32,886 nucleotides of DNA from Geodermatophilus marinus (GCF_003428645.1 NZ_QVQH01000037.1:1-32886), one strand, 5' to 3'; shown: positions 1 to 7,354, counted from the first letter of the stretch. Notes: a model not told the origin generated them from the sequence alone. Program-made: numbers and translations.

Positions 1-2
1 GG

Positions 3-113
3 ATCGCCCGCTCCGCCCGCCGGCTGCGGCTGCACCTGCCCCGCGACTGGCCGTGGCAGACCGCCTGGTCCCAGCTGTTCTCCACCACCTGCGGACCACC
101 GGCAGCGGCCTGA
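3..113 (+). CDS. Transposase C-terminal fragment, probably IS1380 family (5' part outside the window)
   Basis: The window opens inside an open frame that codes for the last 36 residues of a protein and stops with TGA at 111-113. The visible tail has an R-I-A-R-S-A-R-R segment followed by L-H-L-P-x-x-W-P-W, a pattern I know from the extreme C-terminus of IS1380-family DDE transposases. No start or catalytic residue is in the window, so the family call rests on this tail only. The 142 bases to the next gene (114-255) contain no gene; the right end of the element should lie there, but I could not fix a terminal inverted repeat without the left end. It may be an intact gene cut by the window edge rather than a real truncation. 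Confidence 0.5.
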   Translation: MARSARRLRLHLPRDWPWQTAWSQLFSTTCGPPAAA

Positions 114-255
114 GCCGACCACCGCCCGCCGGGCCCGATCGGAGACCGACCGTGGAAGAGCCGGACAGACCGGCGGCCCACCCACGCCCAGATCAGACAA
201 CCACAATCAGGTCCCGGCCCGGCCGGGTCCACCAAGATCGACGGTGGATCGAGGC

Positions 256-1038
256 TCAGACGAGCTCGACGACGTCGGCGATGGACTCCAGCACGCGGTT
301 GGGTCGGAACGGGAAGCGCGCCACGTCGGAGGCCCGGGTGGAACCGGTCAGGACGAGGATGGTCTCCAGACCGGCCTCGATGCCCGCCACCACGTCGGTG
401 TCCATGCGGTCGCCGACCATGACCGTCGACTCCGAGTGGGCCTCGATCCGGTTCATGGCGCTGCGGAACATCATCGGGTTGGGCTTGCCGACGAAGTAGG
501 GCTCCGCGCCGGTCGCCTTGGTGACCATCGCGGCGACGGAGCCGGTGGCCGGCAGCGGCCCCTCCGGCGAGGGCCCGGTCACGTCGGGGTTGGTGGCGAT
601 GAAGCGCGCGCCGTCGCCGATGAGCCGGATGGCCCGGGTGATCGCCTCGAACGAGTAGGTGCGGGTCTCCCCGAGCACGACGTAGTCCGGGTCGGTGTCG
701 GTGAGGGTGTAGCCGGCCTCGTAGAGCGCCGTGGTCAGCCCGGCCTCGCCGATGACGTAGGCCGAGCCCCCGGGCAGCTGGGCGGAGAGGAAGTCCGCCG
801 TCGCCAGCGCCGAGGTGAAGATCGCCTGCTCGGGCACCTGCAGGCCGGAGCGGGCCAGCCGGGCCGCGAGGTCCCGCGGCGTGAAGATCGAGTTGTTGGT
901 CAGCACGAGGAAGCGGCGGCCGGCCTCCACCAGCCGGGCCAGGAAGTCCGCCGCGCCCGGCAGCGCCTGGCCCTCGTGCACCAGGACGCCGTCCATGTCG
1001 GTCAGCCAGCACTCCGCCGGGCGCCGCGCGCCACTCAT
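256..1038 (-). CDS. HAD-IIA family phosphatase (NagD-like)
   Basis: This is a 260-residue haloacid dehalogenase superfamily phosphatase of subclass IIA, probably cytosolic and acting on a phosphorylated small metabolite. The N-terminus has DMDGVLVHEG (nucleophile and general acid Asp), then V-L-T-N-N-S (motif II), a cap domain in the middle, G-K-P-N-P (motif III Lys) and M-V-G-D-R-M-D-T-D (metal-binding Asp pair). All catalytic residues are present and the length is normal for NagD-like proteins. The ATG start at 1038 overlaps the stop of the upstream GNAT gene by 4 bases (ATGA), so it is probably translationally coupled. It is the last gene of the psd-pssA-GNAT-HAD run. The substrate cannot be told; the context does not prove a role in lipid metabolism. 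Confidence 0.88.
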   Translation of the reverse strand: MSGARRPAECWLTDMDGVLVHEGQALPGAADFLARLVEAGRRFLVLTNNSIFTPRDLAARLARSGLQVPEQAIFTSALATADFLSAQLPGGSAYVIGEAGLTTALYEAGYTLTDTDPDYVVLGETRTYSFEAITRAIRLIGDGARFIATNPDVTGPSPEGPLPATGSVAAMVTKATGAEPYFVGKPNPMMFRSAMNRIEAHSESTVMVGDRMDTDVVAGIEAGLETILVLTGSTRASDVARFPFRPNRVLESIADVVELV

Positions 1039-1562
1039 GCCCGGCGGTCCGCAGCGAAGGAGGCCAGCGCCCCGTCGGTGAGCCGGAAGACGGTCCACTC
1101 GTCCATCGGGACGGCACCAGCGGCCTTGTAGAAGTCGATCGACGGGGTGTTCCAGTCCAGCACCCACCACTCCAGCCGGCTGTAGCCGCGCTCGACGCAG
1201 GTCTCGGCCAGCGTGCGCAGGAGCTCGCGGCCCAGGCCGCTGCCGCGGTGCTCCGGGCGGACGTAGAGGTCCTCGAGGTAGATGCCGTGGGTGCCCCGCC
1301 AGGTGGAGAAGTTGAGGAACCACAGGGCCATGCCGACGACGTCCCCGGCCCCGTCCCCGGCCCCGGCACCGGCCCCGGCCCCGGCACCGGCCCCGGCCAC
1401 GGCCACGTGGCCGAACAGCTTCGGGGACTCCCCGAACAGCGCGGCGGTCAGCTGCTCCTCGGTGAGCAGCACCTCGTGCGCGGCGCGCTCGTACTCGGCC
1501 AGCTCGCGCACGAGGCCCACCACGGCGGGCACGTCGTCGGGACGGATCGGCCGGACGCTCAT
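1035..1562 (-). CDS. GNAT family N-acetyltransferase with an Ala-Gly repeat loop
   Basis: This 175-residue protein has the GNAT fold: an N-terminal PIRPDDVPAVVGLVRELAEYE segment, the strand A-L-W-F-L-N-F-S-T-W, and the acetyl-CoA pyrophosphate loop R-G-S-G-L-G around residue 110, followed by the C-terminal W-N-x-P-S-I-D-F-Y motif. That combination resembles the diamine (spermidine/thialysine) acetyltransferase branch, which is only a suggestion. Residues of roughly 54-74 are almost pure Ala-Gly, with a few Asp, coded by imperfect 6-bp repeats, and look like an expanded beta-hairpin loop. The ATG at 1562 overlaps the pssA stop by 4 bases and the gene's own stop overlaps the HAD start by 4 bases, so it is the middle of a tightly coupled operon. 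Confidence 0.85.
   Translation of the reverse strand: MSVRPIRPDDVPAVVGLVRELAEYERAAHEVLLTEEQLTAALFGESPKLFGHVAVAGAGAGAGAGAGAGDGAGDVVGMALWFLNFSTWRGTHGIYLEDLYVRPEHRGSGLGRELLRTLAETCVERGYSRLEWWVLDWNTPSIDFYKAAGAVPMDEWTVFRLTDGALASFAADRRA
1341..1400. repeat. Imperfect 6-bp tandem repeat inside the GNAT gene
   Basis: About ten copies of GGCCCC/GGCACC-type hexamers run head to tail on the plus strand. On the coding (minus) strand each unit codes for Ala-Gly, so gain or loss of whole units keeps the frame. A longer 18-base sub-repeat made of one GGCACC and two GGCCCC units is visible twice. The tract is expected to be prone to slippage. Confidence 0.8.
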
Positions 1563-2386
1563 GTGAGCAGCTCCTTGAGACGGTCCGGCACCAGCCGGCC
1601 CAGCGGGGACAGCACCGGCACCAGCACCGGCGCGAGCAGGTAGCCGTAGGCGAGCAGGCAGCCGGTGAGCACGGGCACGGAGGCGAAGCCGACCAGGACG
1701 GCCAGCGCCGCGGTGATCAACCCGTACGGCCGGCCGCTCTTCGGGCTGACCAGCGACCGGAACGAGCGGAACCGCACGGTGCTCACCATCAGCAGCGCCG
1801 GGACGGCGACGATGAGCAGCACCCACAGGCGGTCGCGGCCCTGCATCTGCTCCCCGAAGGCGAACACCGAGGCCAGCACCACCCCGGCCGCTCCCGGGCT
1901 GGGCATGCCGGTGAAGTACCGCTTGTCCGCGGTGGGGTCGATCGTGGTGTTGAACCGCGCCAGCCGGATGGCGGCGCACGCCACCCACAGGAAGCACACC
2001 ACCCAGCCGAGCGGGTCCCACTCGTCGCGGCCCTCGGAGAAGAGCGTGAACGCCAGCAGCGCCGGGGCCAGCCCGAAGGAGACCAGGTCGGCGAGGGAGT
2101 CGAACTGCAGGCCGAAGGGCGTGACCGCGCCGACCAGGCGGGCCACGGCCCCGTCGGTGATGTCGAAGACGACCGACAGCCCGACCAGGACGGCGGCCAG
2201 GGTGTACTGACCGCGGATGGAGACCAGGATCGCGGCGAAGCCGCACATCATGTTGGCCAGCGTGAACAGGCTGGGCAGGGTGGCCAGCGCGCGGCGCCGG
2301 GTGCCGCGGACCGAGCCGCGGACGAACTCCACGGTGGCCGTGCGCCGGGTCTGCGGAGGTCGCGCGCCGGAGGCGGAGCTGGGCAT
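1559..2386 (-). CDS. pssA: CDP-diacylglycerol-serine O-phosphatidyltransferase
   Basis: This integral membrane enzyme joins CDP-diacylglycerol and serine to make phosphatidylserine, the substrate of the decarboxylase coded just upstream. The 275-residue protein carries the CDP-alcohol phosphatidyltransferase signature D-G-x2-A-R-x8-G-x3-D-x3-D around residues 75-100 (D-G-A-V-A-R, then F-G-L-Q-F-D-S-L-A-D). Several hydrophobic segments follow, consistent with six to eight membrane helices. The length is normal for the bacterial type II enzyme. The ATG at 2386 lies 9 bases after the psd stop, and the gene's stop overlaps the GNAT start (ATGA), so psd-pssA form the core of one operon. I see no damage or missing residues. 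Confidence 0.93.
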   Translation of the reverse strand: MPSSASGARPPQTRRTATVEFVRGSVRGTRRRALATLPSLFTLANMMCGFAAILVSIRGQYTLAAVLVGLSVVFDITDGAVARLVGAVTPFGLQFDSLADLVSFGLAPALLAFTLFSEGRDEWDPLGWVVCFLWVACAAIRLARFNTTIDPTADKRYFTGMPSPGAAGVVLASVFAFGEQMQGRDRLWVLLIVAVPALLMVSTVRFRSFRSLVSPKSGRPYGLITAALAVLVGFASVPVLTGCLLAYGYLLAPVLVPVLSPLGRLVPDRLKELLT

Positions 2387-2395
2387 CGCGGCGCC

Positions 2396-3085
2396 TCAGC
2401 CGGCGGCGGGGAAGCGCGCGATGACGGTCTCGCCGCCGCGCACGCGCTCGCCCTTCCGCACCGTGACCGTGCACTCGCGGGGCACGAAGACGTCCATCCG
2501 CGAGCCGAACTTCATCAGCCCCATGCGCTCCCCGGTGGCCAGGTGCCGGCCCACCCCGGTGCGCGTGACGATGCGCCGGGCCAGCACGCCGACCAGCTGC
2601 CGGAAGACCACGGTGCGGGCGGCGGGGCCGTCGGAGTCGCGCAGCCACAGCTCGCTGCGCTCGTTCCGGTGCGCGGACTCCCGCCGGTAGGCGGCCAGGA
2701 AGCTGCCCGGCCGGTAGGAGCTCTCGACGACCTCGCCGTGGTACGGGGAGCGGTTGACGTGCACGTCCACGACGGAGAGGAAGACGCTGACCTGCTGCCA
2801 GCCGCCCTCGGGCGCGGGCTCGGGGGCGACGCCCTCCTGGGGCTCGCCGGCCACCATCACCACGCCGTCGGCGGGGGAGAGGACGTCGTCGGGGTCGACC
2901 GGCCCGCGGTCGCAGCGCCTCTCCGGGTCCCGGAAGAACAGCGTCATGTAAGCGGTGAGCAGCCCGAACGGCGCCGCGGCCACGAGAGGGCCGCGCCGGC
3001 CGGTCGCGCGGCCGGCGGCGGCGAGGAGGGCTGCTGGGGCCAGCGGCCCGGCGATGAAGGGCCACCCGGCGGGGTCGATGCGCAT
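2396..3085 (-). CDS. psd: Phosphatidylserine decarboxylase proenzyme (short, archaeal/actinobacterial type)
   Basis: This enzyme decarboxylates phosphatidylserine to phosphatidylethanolamine using a pyruvoyl group made by self-cleavage. The 229-residue protein has a hydrophobic N-terminal stretch (about residues 8-50) for membrane association, the L-S-P-A-D-G motif, the D-V-H-V-N-R histidine motif and, near the C-terminus, M-K-F-G-S-R. Cleavage between that Gly and Ser (about residue 195) would make the pyruvoyl alpha chain. This short form is typical of actinobacteria. The ATG at 3085 is chosen because a TACCGT box (minus strand 3100-3095) lies 9 bases upstream, the spacing of a leaderless transcript. 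It is the first gene of the psd-pssA-GNAT-HAD operon. Confidence 0.93.
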   Translation of the reverse strand: MRIDPAGWPFIAGPLAPAALLAAAGRATGRRGPLVAAAPFGLLTAYMTLFFRDPERRCDRGPVDPDDVLSPADGVVMVAGEPQEGVAPEPAPEGGWQQVSVFLSVVDVHVNRSPYHGEVVESSYRPGSFLAAYRRESAHRNERSELWLRDSDGPAARTVVFRQLVGVLARRIVTRTGVGRHLATGERMGLMKFGSRMDVFVPRECTVTVRKGERVRGGETVIARFPAAG

Positions 3086-3094
3086 CGTGGTCAG

Positions 3095-3100
3095 ACGGTA
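3095..3100 (-). promoter_or_regulatory. Predicted -10 box (TACCGT) of leaderless psd operon
   Basis: TACCGT on the minus strand ends 9 bases before the psd ATG. That puts the expected transcription start on or next to the A of the start codon. No Shine-Dalgarno sequence fits in the gap. No clear -35 box is visible. Confidence 0.5.
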
Positions 3101-3147
3101 CCGGGACGCGCAGGGCCCGGCCGACCGGTCACCGGCAGGGGCCGGGA

Positions 3148-3193
3148 CGCACGAGGCGCGCGCCCCCGGGAGCGGGGACGCGCGCCTCGTGCG
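3148..3193. terminator. Long perfect inverted repeat, likely sodN terminator
   Basis: A perfect 15-bp inverted repeat (3148-3162 and 3179-3193, CGCACGAGG followed by CGCGCG on the left arm) flanks a 16-base loop. It starts 15 bases beyond the sodN stop codon and lies upstream of the psd promoter, so it probably ends sodN transcription and insulates psd. No T-run follows, as is common for intrinsic terminators in high-GC actinobacteria. Confidence 0.7.
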
Positions 3194-3207
3194 CCGGGCG
3201 GGAGGGG

Positions 3208-3609
3208 TCAGGCGGCGGCCTTCGTCTCCCAGAAGATCTTGTCGATCTCCGCGATGTAGTCGAGCAGCTTCTGGCCCTCGGCGGGGTCCATGCTCTGCTT
3301 GGCCGCGCCGCCACCGGCCTGCTTGGTGGCCTTGTTGAACAGCTCGTGCAGCTGCGGGTACTTCTCGAAGTGCGGCGGCTTGAAGTAGTCGGTCCACAGC
3401 ACCCACAGGTGGTGCTTGACCAGGTCCGCGCGCTGCTCCTTGATCAGGACGGCGCGCTGCCGGAAGACCGGGTCCTCGTTGCTCTGGTACTTCTCCTGGA
3501 TGGCCTTGACGGACTCTGCCTCGATGCGGGCCTGGGCGGGGTCGTACACACCGCAGGGGAGGTCGCAGTGCGCGGTGGCCTCCACGGCGGAGAACATGCG
3601 GAATCGCAT
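3208..3609 (-). CDS. sodN: Nickel-containing superoxide dismutase precursor
   Basis: NiSOD disproportionates superoxide in the cytoplasm. The 133-residue precursor has a 13-residue propeptide ending in V-E-A-T-A, directly followed by the nickel hook H-C-D-L-P-C-G-V-Y. His1, Cys2 and Cys6 of the mature enzyme are all intact. The rest, including Q-A-R-I-E-A-E-S, Y-F-K-P-P-H-F-E-K-Y-P and the I-F-W-E-T-K ending, matches the actinobacterial family closely. The start at 3609 gives the usual propeptide and has a strong GGAGG 7 bases upstream. A TAGGGT box (3653-3648) would give a leader of roughly 30-35 bases. The protease needed to expose the N-terminal His, sodX, is divergently coded 50 bases away. 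In Streptomyces sodN is controlled by nickel through Nur; I could not identify an operator here. Confidence 0.96.
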   Translation of the reverse strand: MRFRMFSAVEATAHCDLPCGVYDPAQARIEAESVKAIQEKYQSNEDPVFRQRAVLIKEQRADLVKHHLWVLWTDYFKPPHFEKYPQLHELFNKATKQAGGGAAKQSMDPAEGQKLLDYIAEIDKIFWETKAAA

Positions 3610-3646
3610 GGAGTGTCCTCCGGTTCTCGAGTGTTCGGTCGTCTGC

Positions 3647-3653
3647 GACCCTA
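3647..3653. promoter_or_regulatory. Shared -10 box GACCCTA for divergent sodN and sodX
   Basis: Read on the minus strand the box is TAGGGT, 38 bases before the sodN ATG. Read on the plus strand it is GACCCT, 7 bases before the sodX GTG, the leaderless spacing seen for other genes in this window. One 7-bp element therefore seems to serve both genes. This is inference from position only. Confidence 0.4.
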
Positions 3654-3659
3654 CTCGCG

Positions 3660-4031
3660 GTGAGCGCACCCGACATGTCCGAGGAGGGGCCCCCCGACGG
3701 GGTCGCGCCGCTGGTCACGCCGTGGGTCGTCGCCCGGGTGACCGGCCCGTCGATGAGCCCCGCGGTCCGGCACGGCGACCGCCTGCTGGTGCGCCGGGTC
3801 CGCCCGGGCGGCCGGCTGCGCACCGGCGACGTCGTCCTCGCCCGGTTCCCCGCACGACCCGGCCTGCTCGTGGTCAAGCGGGTGCGGCGCCCGGTCGCCG
3901 GCGGCTACTGGGTCGAGGGCGACAACCCCCTGGTCGCCGACGACAGCCGGGCGTTCGGGCCGGCGGTCGTGGTGGGCCGGGTGGTGGCGCGGCTCTGGCC
4001 GAGGCCGGGCCGGCCCTCCCCGGCCTCCTGA
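3660..4031 (+). CDS. sodX: Nickel-type superoxide dismutase maturation protease
   Basis: A 123-residue S26-family (signal peptidase-like) protease that should trim the NiSOD propeptide to expose the nickel-binding His. Catalytic Ser31 lies in G-P-S-M-S-P and catalytic Lys73 in L-V-V-K-R-V; the downstream G-D-N-P-x-x-A-D-D-S-R-x-F-G-P box is typical of S26 enzymes. No clear membrane anchor is visible, in line with a cytosolic maturation role. The GTG at 3660 is preferred because GACCCT sits 7 bases upstream; the ATG at 3675 is an alternative and would remove only five residues. The divergent pairing with sodN is the usual arrangement. Confidence 0.92.
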   Translation: MSAPDMSEEGPPDGVAPLVTPWVVARVTGPSMSPAVRHGDRLLVRRVRPGGRLRTGDVVLARFPARPGLLVVKRVRRPVAGGYWVEGDNPLVADDSRAFGPAVVVGRVVARLWPRPGRPSPAS

Positions 4032-4113
4032 CCTCCGGCCGCCGGTCCCACGCTGCGGACGTCGGCTCCCGGTGCCTGGGACCGGGCCCGGCGGGCGGCG
4101 TCCCGGAGAGGGC

Positions 4114-4119
4114 TACGCT
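4114..4119 (+). promoter_or_regulatory. Predicted -10 box (TACGCT) of leaderless malic enzyme gene
   Basis: TACGCT ends 9 bases before the ATG at 4129. This spacing puts the transcription start at the start codon and argues against the longer in-frame reading that begins at 4072. An inverted repeat (CCGGTCCC, 4042-4049 and 4078-4085) upstream could end sodX transcription. Confidence 0.5.
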
Positions 4120-4128
4120 CCCAGGTCC

Positions 4129-5319
4129 ATGGGCGCCCCGCAGCCGCAGCCGATCGGCCCCGACCGCTTCGCCGACGACCCGGCGTTCGCGGTGCACGAG
4201 GGCGGCAAGCTCTCGGTACGCCCCACCCGCCCGATCGAGACGGTCGCCGACCTCGCCCTGACCTACACGCCCGGCGTGGCCCGGGTCTCCAGCGCCATCG
4301 CCGGGGACCCCGGTCTCGCCCGGCGCTTCACCTGGGCCCCGCGCGTGGTGGCCGTGGTCTCCGACGGCACCGCGGTCCTCGGCCTCGGCGACATCGGGCC
4401 GGCGGCGTCCCTGCCGGTCATGGAGGGCAAGGCCTGCCTGTTCAGCGAGTTTGGGGGGCTGTCCGCCGTCCCCGTGGTGCTGTCCACCACCGACGTCGAC
4501 GCCATCGTCGAGACCGTGGCCGCGATCGCGCCCAGCTTCGGCGGGATCAACCTCGAGGACATCAGCGCTCCGCGCTGCTTCGAGATCGAGGACCGGCTGC
4601 GGGCCCGGCTGGACATCCCCGTCATGCACGACGACCAGCACGGGACGGCGATCGTCGTCCTGGCCGCGCTGCGCAACGCCGCGCGCGTCGTCGGGCGGGA
4701 GCTCGGCGACCTGCGCGTCGTGGTCGCCGGTGCGGGGGCCGCGGGCATCGCCTGCACGCGGATCCTGCTGGAGGCGGGCATCGGCGACATCGCGGTGGCC
4801 GACTCCCGCGGGGTCCTGCACGCCGGCCGGGAGGACCTCACCCCGGTCAAGCGCTGGGCCGCCGAGAACACCAACCGCGCCGGCCACACCGGCACGATGG
4901 TCGAGGCCCTGGCCGGGGCCGACGTGTACCTGGGCCTGTCGGGCGGCTCGGTGCCGGAGTCGGCGATCGCGGCCATGGCGCCCGGCTGCATCGTGTTCTC
5001 CCTGGCCAACCCGATCCCGGAGGTGGACCCGGAGATGGCCGCCCGGTACGCGGCGGTCGTCGCCACGGGCCGCAGCGGCGAGCCCAACCAGATCAACAAC
5101 GTGCTGGCCTTCCCCGGGGTGTTCCGCGGCGCGATCGACGCCGGGGCCACGGGCATCACCGAGGAGATGAAGCTGGCGGCGGCCACCGCGATCGCCGAGG
5201 TGGTGGGCGACGAGCTGCGCGCCGACCACGTGGTCCCGAGCCCGCTCGACCGGCGCGTGGCCACCGCGGTCGCCGAGGCGGTCGCCGCCTGCGCCCGGGA
5301 GGGCGGCATCACCCGGTAG
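4129..5319 (+). CDS. Malic enzyme (malate dehydrogenase, oxaloacetate-decarboxylating)
   Basis: Oxidatively decarboxylates malate to pyruvate with NAD(P), linking the TCA cycle with pyruvate and NADPH supply. The 396-residue protein has the short bacterial form without a phosphotransacetylase domain. Visible motifs are Y-T-P-G-V-A (catalytic Tyr), G-L-G-D-I-G, E-G-K-A (catalytic Lys), G-G-I-N-L-E-D-I (metal ligands), H-D-D-Q-H-G-T-A, the Rossmann loop G-A-G-A-A-G-I-A, S-L-A-N-P-x-P-E and Q-I-N-N-V-L-A-F-P-G. The ATG at 4129 is chosen over the earlier in-frame ATG at 4072, since residues before it are not family-like and TACGCT lies 9 bases upstream. Its 3' end overlaps the convergent SRPBCC gene by 11 bases. 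Cofactor choice cannot be decided here. Confidence 0.93.
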   Translation: MGAPQPQPIGPDRFADDPAFAVHEGGKLSVRPTRPIETVADLALTYTPGVARVSSAIAGDPGLARRFTWAPRVVAVVSDGTAVLGLGDIGPAASLPVMEGKACLFSEFGGLSAVPVVLSTTDVDAIVETVAAIAPSFGGINLEDISAPRCFEIEDRLRARLDIPVMHDDQHGTAIVVLAALRNAARVVGRELGDLRVVVAGAGAAGIACTRILLEAGIGDIAVADSRGVLHAGREDLTPVKRWAAENTNRAGHTGTMVEALAGADVYLGLSGGSVPESAIAAMAPGCIVFSLANPIPEVDPEMAARYAAVVATGRSGEPNQINNVLAFPGVFRGAIDAGATGITEEMKLAAATAIAEVVGDELRADHVVPSPLDRRVATAVAEAVAACAREGGITR

Positions 5320-5827
5320 GCCCTCCCTCCCGGGCCCGGGCCCGGGGCGGGGGCTGCCCCGACGGTTCCGCCCCGCTCGTCCCGGGGGCGGCCGCGAGCC
5401 GGTCGAGCGTCCGGCGCCACATCCGCGCGAACGCGATCGGGCCGATCAGCCGCTGGACGAGCAGGATGGCCCGCCCGCGCAGGCCGCGCGGGTGCCGGTG
5501 GTCGATGACGGCGTCGACGCGGCTGCCCCCCTCGGCCCGGGGGGTGGCGCGGACCTCGCCGCGGCCGGTGTCGCAGTGGTCGCTGTCCACGAGCTCCCAC
5601 CGGACGACCCCGGGCTCGCCCCAGTCGTAGCGGAGCAGCACCCAGATCCGCGTGCCGGCGCTGCCCTCGCGCACGACCGCCCAGGTGTCCCCGCGCTCGC
5701 GGACCTCGTACTTCGCCGGGTCGAGGGTCGAGCGCCAGATCTCCGGACGGCGGTCGGTGGTGTCGGTGAAGGCGTCGAGCACCTGCTCGGGCGTCGCCGC
5801 GGTGTCGAAGCCGAAGCGGAGCCGCAC
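5309..5827 (-). CDS. SRPBCC (START-like) family protein
   Basis: A 172-residue protein with the pattern of the polyketide-cyclase/START-like fold: an N-terminal strand (R-L-R-F-G-F-D-T), helix A-T-P-E-Q-V-L-D-A-F-T-D, a run of beta strands (W-A-V-V-R-E-G, I-W-V-L-L-R-Y-D-W, V-V-R-W-E-L-V-D-S) and a long C-terminal helix around residues 125-145. Such proteins bind hydrophobic ligands; no specific function is known for this one. The last 25 residues are Pro/Arg/Gly-rich and coded by a cccggg-rich palindromic stretch, so they may be unstructured. The GTG start at 5827 has GGAGG 5 bases upstream. It lies downstream of the decarboxylase on the same strand with a 75-base gap. Confidence 0.75.
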   Translation of the reverse strand: MRLRFGFDTAATPEQVLDAFTDTTDRRPEIWRSTLDPAKYEVRERGDTWAVVREGSAGTRIWVLLRYDWGEPGVVRWELVDSDHCDTGRGEVRATPRAEGGSRVDAVIDHRHPRGLRGRAILLVQRLIGPIAFARMWRRTLDRLAAAPGTSGAEPSGQPPPRARAREGGPTG

Positions 5828-5902
5828 GGTGGCCTCCCTGCGCCGGAGGACCCCCGTGGTACCGGCCAGGGTCCCGCGGCCGGGCCCCGCCGTCCAGGGT
5901 CC

Positions 5903-7354
5903 TCAGCCCGCGCGGACGGAGGTGACCGACGGCCGGTGGACCAGGTCCAGCACGCCGGCCAGGAGCCGCTCGGCCAGCGGGCGGGGCAGCGCGGCCACCA
6001 GCGCGTGCACCGGGGCCATCCGCGCGGGCAGCCGGCCGCCGCCGACGCCGGCCAGCTCCAGCAGCCCGTCGACCTCGGCCACCGTCAGCGTGGCCGGGTC
6101 GAGCGTCGCGGCCGCCGCCACGAGGCCGGGGTCGGGTACCGGCGGGGGGAGGGCCGCGGCGGCACGGGCCGCCGCCGCCAGGTCGGCCAGCAGCGCCGGC
6201 ACCCGCGGCGCCGTCGCCGCGGTCACCGTCAGGTGCAGCGTGCCCGGCAGGTCGGCGCCCCCGGGCTGGGCGAACGGGGGCTGCGGCTGCAGCAACCACC
6301 CCCGGGCGGTCATCTCGTCGGCGAGGTGCAGGACGTCCACCCCGTCGGGACCGTCCTGGGCCAGGGCCACCAGGGTGCCCACCGGCCGCCCGACCACCCG
6401 CAGGCCCGGCACCGCGGCGGCGCCCTCGGCCAGGGCCACGGTCGCGGCGCGCGCGGTGCGGGCCAGCTCCCGGTAGCCGTCGGTGCCGAGCGCCCGGTGC
6501 ACCGCCCACGCCGCGGCCATCGGGCCGGCCGGCCGGGTACCGGCCAGGGTCGGGTTGACCACCGGGTACCCGGGCCAGCCGGCGGTGGCGAACCAGTGCC
6601 CCTGGCGGAACTCCGGGTCGTTCGTCAGCAGCATCGAGACGCCCTTGGGGGCGTAGCCGTACTTGTGCAGGTCGACCGACAGGGAGGTCACCCCGGGGAC
6701 GGCGAGGTCGAAGGGCTCCGGGACGTCGTCGAGGAAGGGCAGCACCCACCCGCCGATGCAGGCGTCCACGTGGCACGGGACGCCCGCGGCGGCGGCCGCT
6801 CCGGCGATCTCCGTCACCGGGTCCAGGACCCCGTGCGGGTAGGACGGCGCGCTCCCCACGACCAGCGCCGCCCGCTCGTCGAGCGCGGCCCGCACCGCGG
6901 CCGGATCGGCGCGGCCCGCGGGGTCGACCGGGACGTCCACCGGCTCGAGGTCGAACAGGTGGGCGGCCTTGCGGAAGGCGGCGTGCGCCGAGACCGGCAG
7001 CAGCAGCCGCGGGCGCCCGGGCCGGCCGTGCGCCCGCCAGCGCTCCCGGGCGGCCAGCACCGCCAGCAGGCAGCTCTCGGTCCCGCCGCTGGTCACGGTG
7101 CCGACCGCGCCCGGCCCGCCGCCGAGCAGCCCCAGCCCGGCGGCCACCAGGTCGCCCTCGATCCGGGCGACGCTCGGGAAGGCGGTCGGGTCGAGGGCGT
7201 TGGTCCACTGGTAGGCCGCCTGCGCGGCGGCGGCGAGGTCGTCGAGACCGGCCAGCCCGGAGTCGTAGACGTAGGCCATGGTGGCCCCGCCGTGGGTCGG
7301 CACGTCACCGGCCTGCAGCCCGGTGAGCTCGGCCAGGACGTCCTCGGGTGTCAC
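5903..7354 (-). CDS. PLP-dependent decarboxylase/aldolase, sphingosine-1-phosphate-lyase-like
   Basis: A 483-residue fold-type I PLP enzyme of the group II decarboxylase superfamily. It has T-S-G-G-T-E-S (phosphate loop, about residues 88-94), H-V-D-A-C-I-G-G (Asp pairing with the pyridine nitrogen) and D-L-H-K-Y-G-Y-A-P-K-G, with Lys231 as the Schiff-base residue. The H-K-Y-G-Y-x-x-K-G form is characteristic of sphingosine-1-phosphate lyases and archaeal tyrosine/aspartate decarboxylases. The last 100 residues extend beyond the PLP core as an Ala/Pro-rich tail. The GTG start at 7354 overlaps the stop of the transporter gene (GTGA), so the two are co-translated. That suggests the transporter carries its substrate or product. 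The substrate is not known. Confidence 0.83.
   Translation of the reverse strand: MTPEDVLAELTGLQAGDVPTHGGATMAYVYDSGLAGLDDLAAAAQAAYQWTNALDPTAFPSVARIEGDLVAAGLGLLGGGPGAVGTVTSGGTESCLLAVLAARERWRAHGRPGRPRLLLPVSAHAAFRKAAHLFDLEPVDVPVDPAGRADPAAVRAALDERAALVVGSAPSYPHGVLDPVTEIAGAAAAAGVPCHVDACIGGWVLPFLDDVPEPFDLAVPGVTSLSVDLHKYGYAPKGVSMLLTNDPEFRQGHWFATAGWPGYPVVNPTLAGTRPAGPMAAAWAVHRALGTDGYRELARTARAATVALAEGAAAVPGLRVVGRPVGTLVALAQDGPDGVDVLHLADEMTARGWLLQPQPPFAQPGGADLPGTLHLTVTAATAPRVPALLADLAAAARAAAALPPPVPDPGLVAAAATLDPATLTVAEVDGLLELAGVGGGRLPARMAPVHALVAALPRPLAERLLAGVLDLVHRPSVTSVRAG

Noticed and set aside
4072..4128. Longer N-terminus of the malic enzyme from the ATG at 4072
   Set aside because: The added residues are not family-like, and TACGCT sits inside this stretch at leaderless spacing from the ATG at 4129.
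5319..5350. cccgggcccgggcccggg palindrome near the malic enzyme stop as a terminator
   Set aside because: It lies in the coding region of the convergent SRPBCC gene and has a self-repeating, not stem-loop, layout; a terminator role cannot be argued well.
5858..5905. Possible fourth copy of the palindromic element after the decarboxylase stop
   Set aside because: TGAGGACCC at the stop and a GGGCCCCGCCGTCC segment are suggestive, but the arms do not pair as in the other copies.
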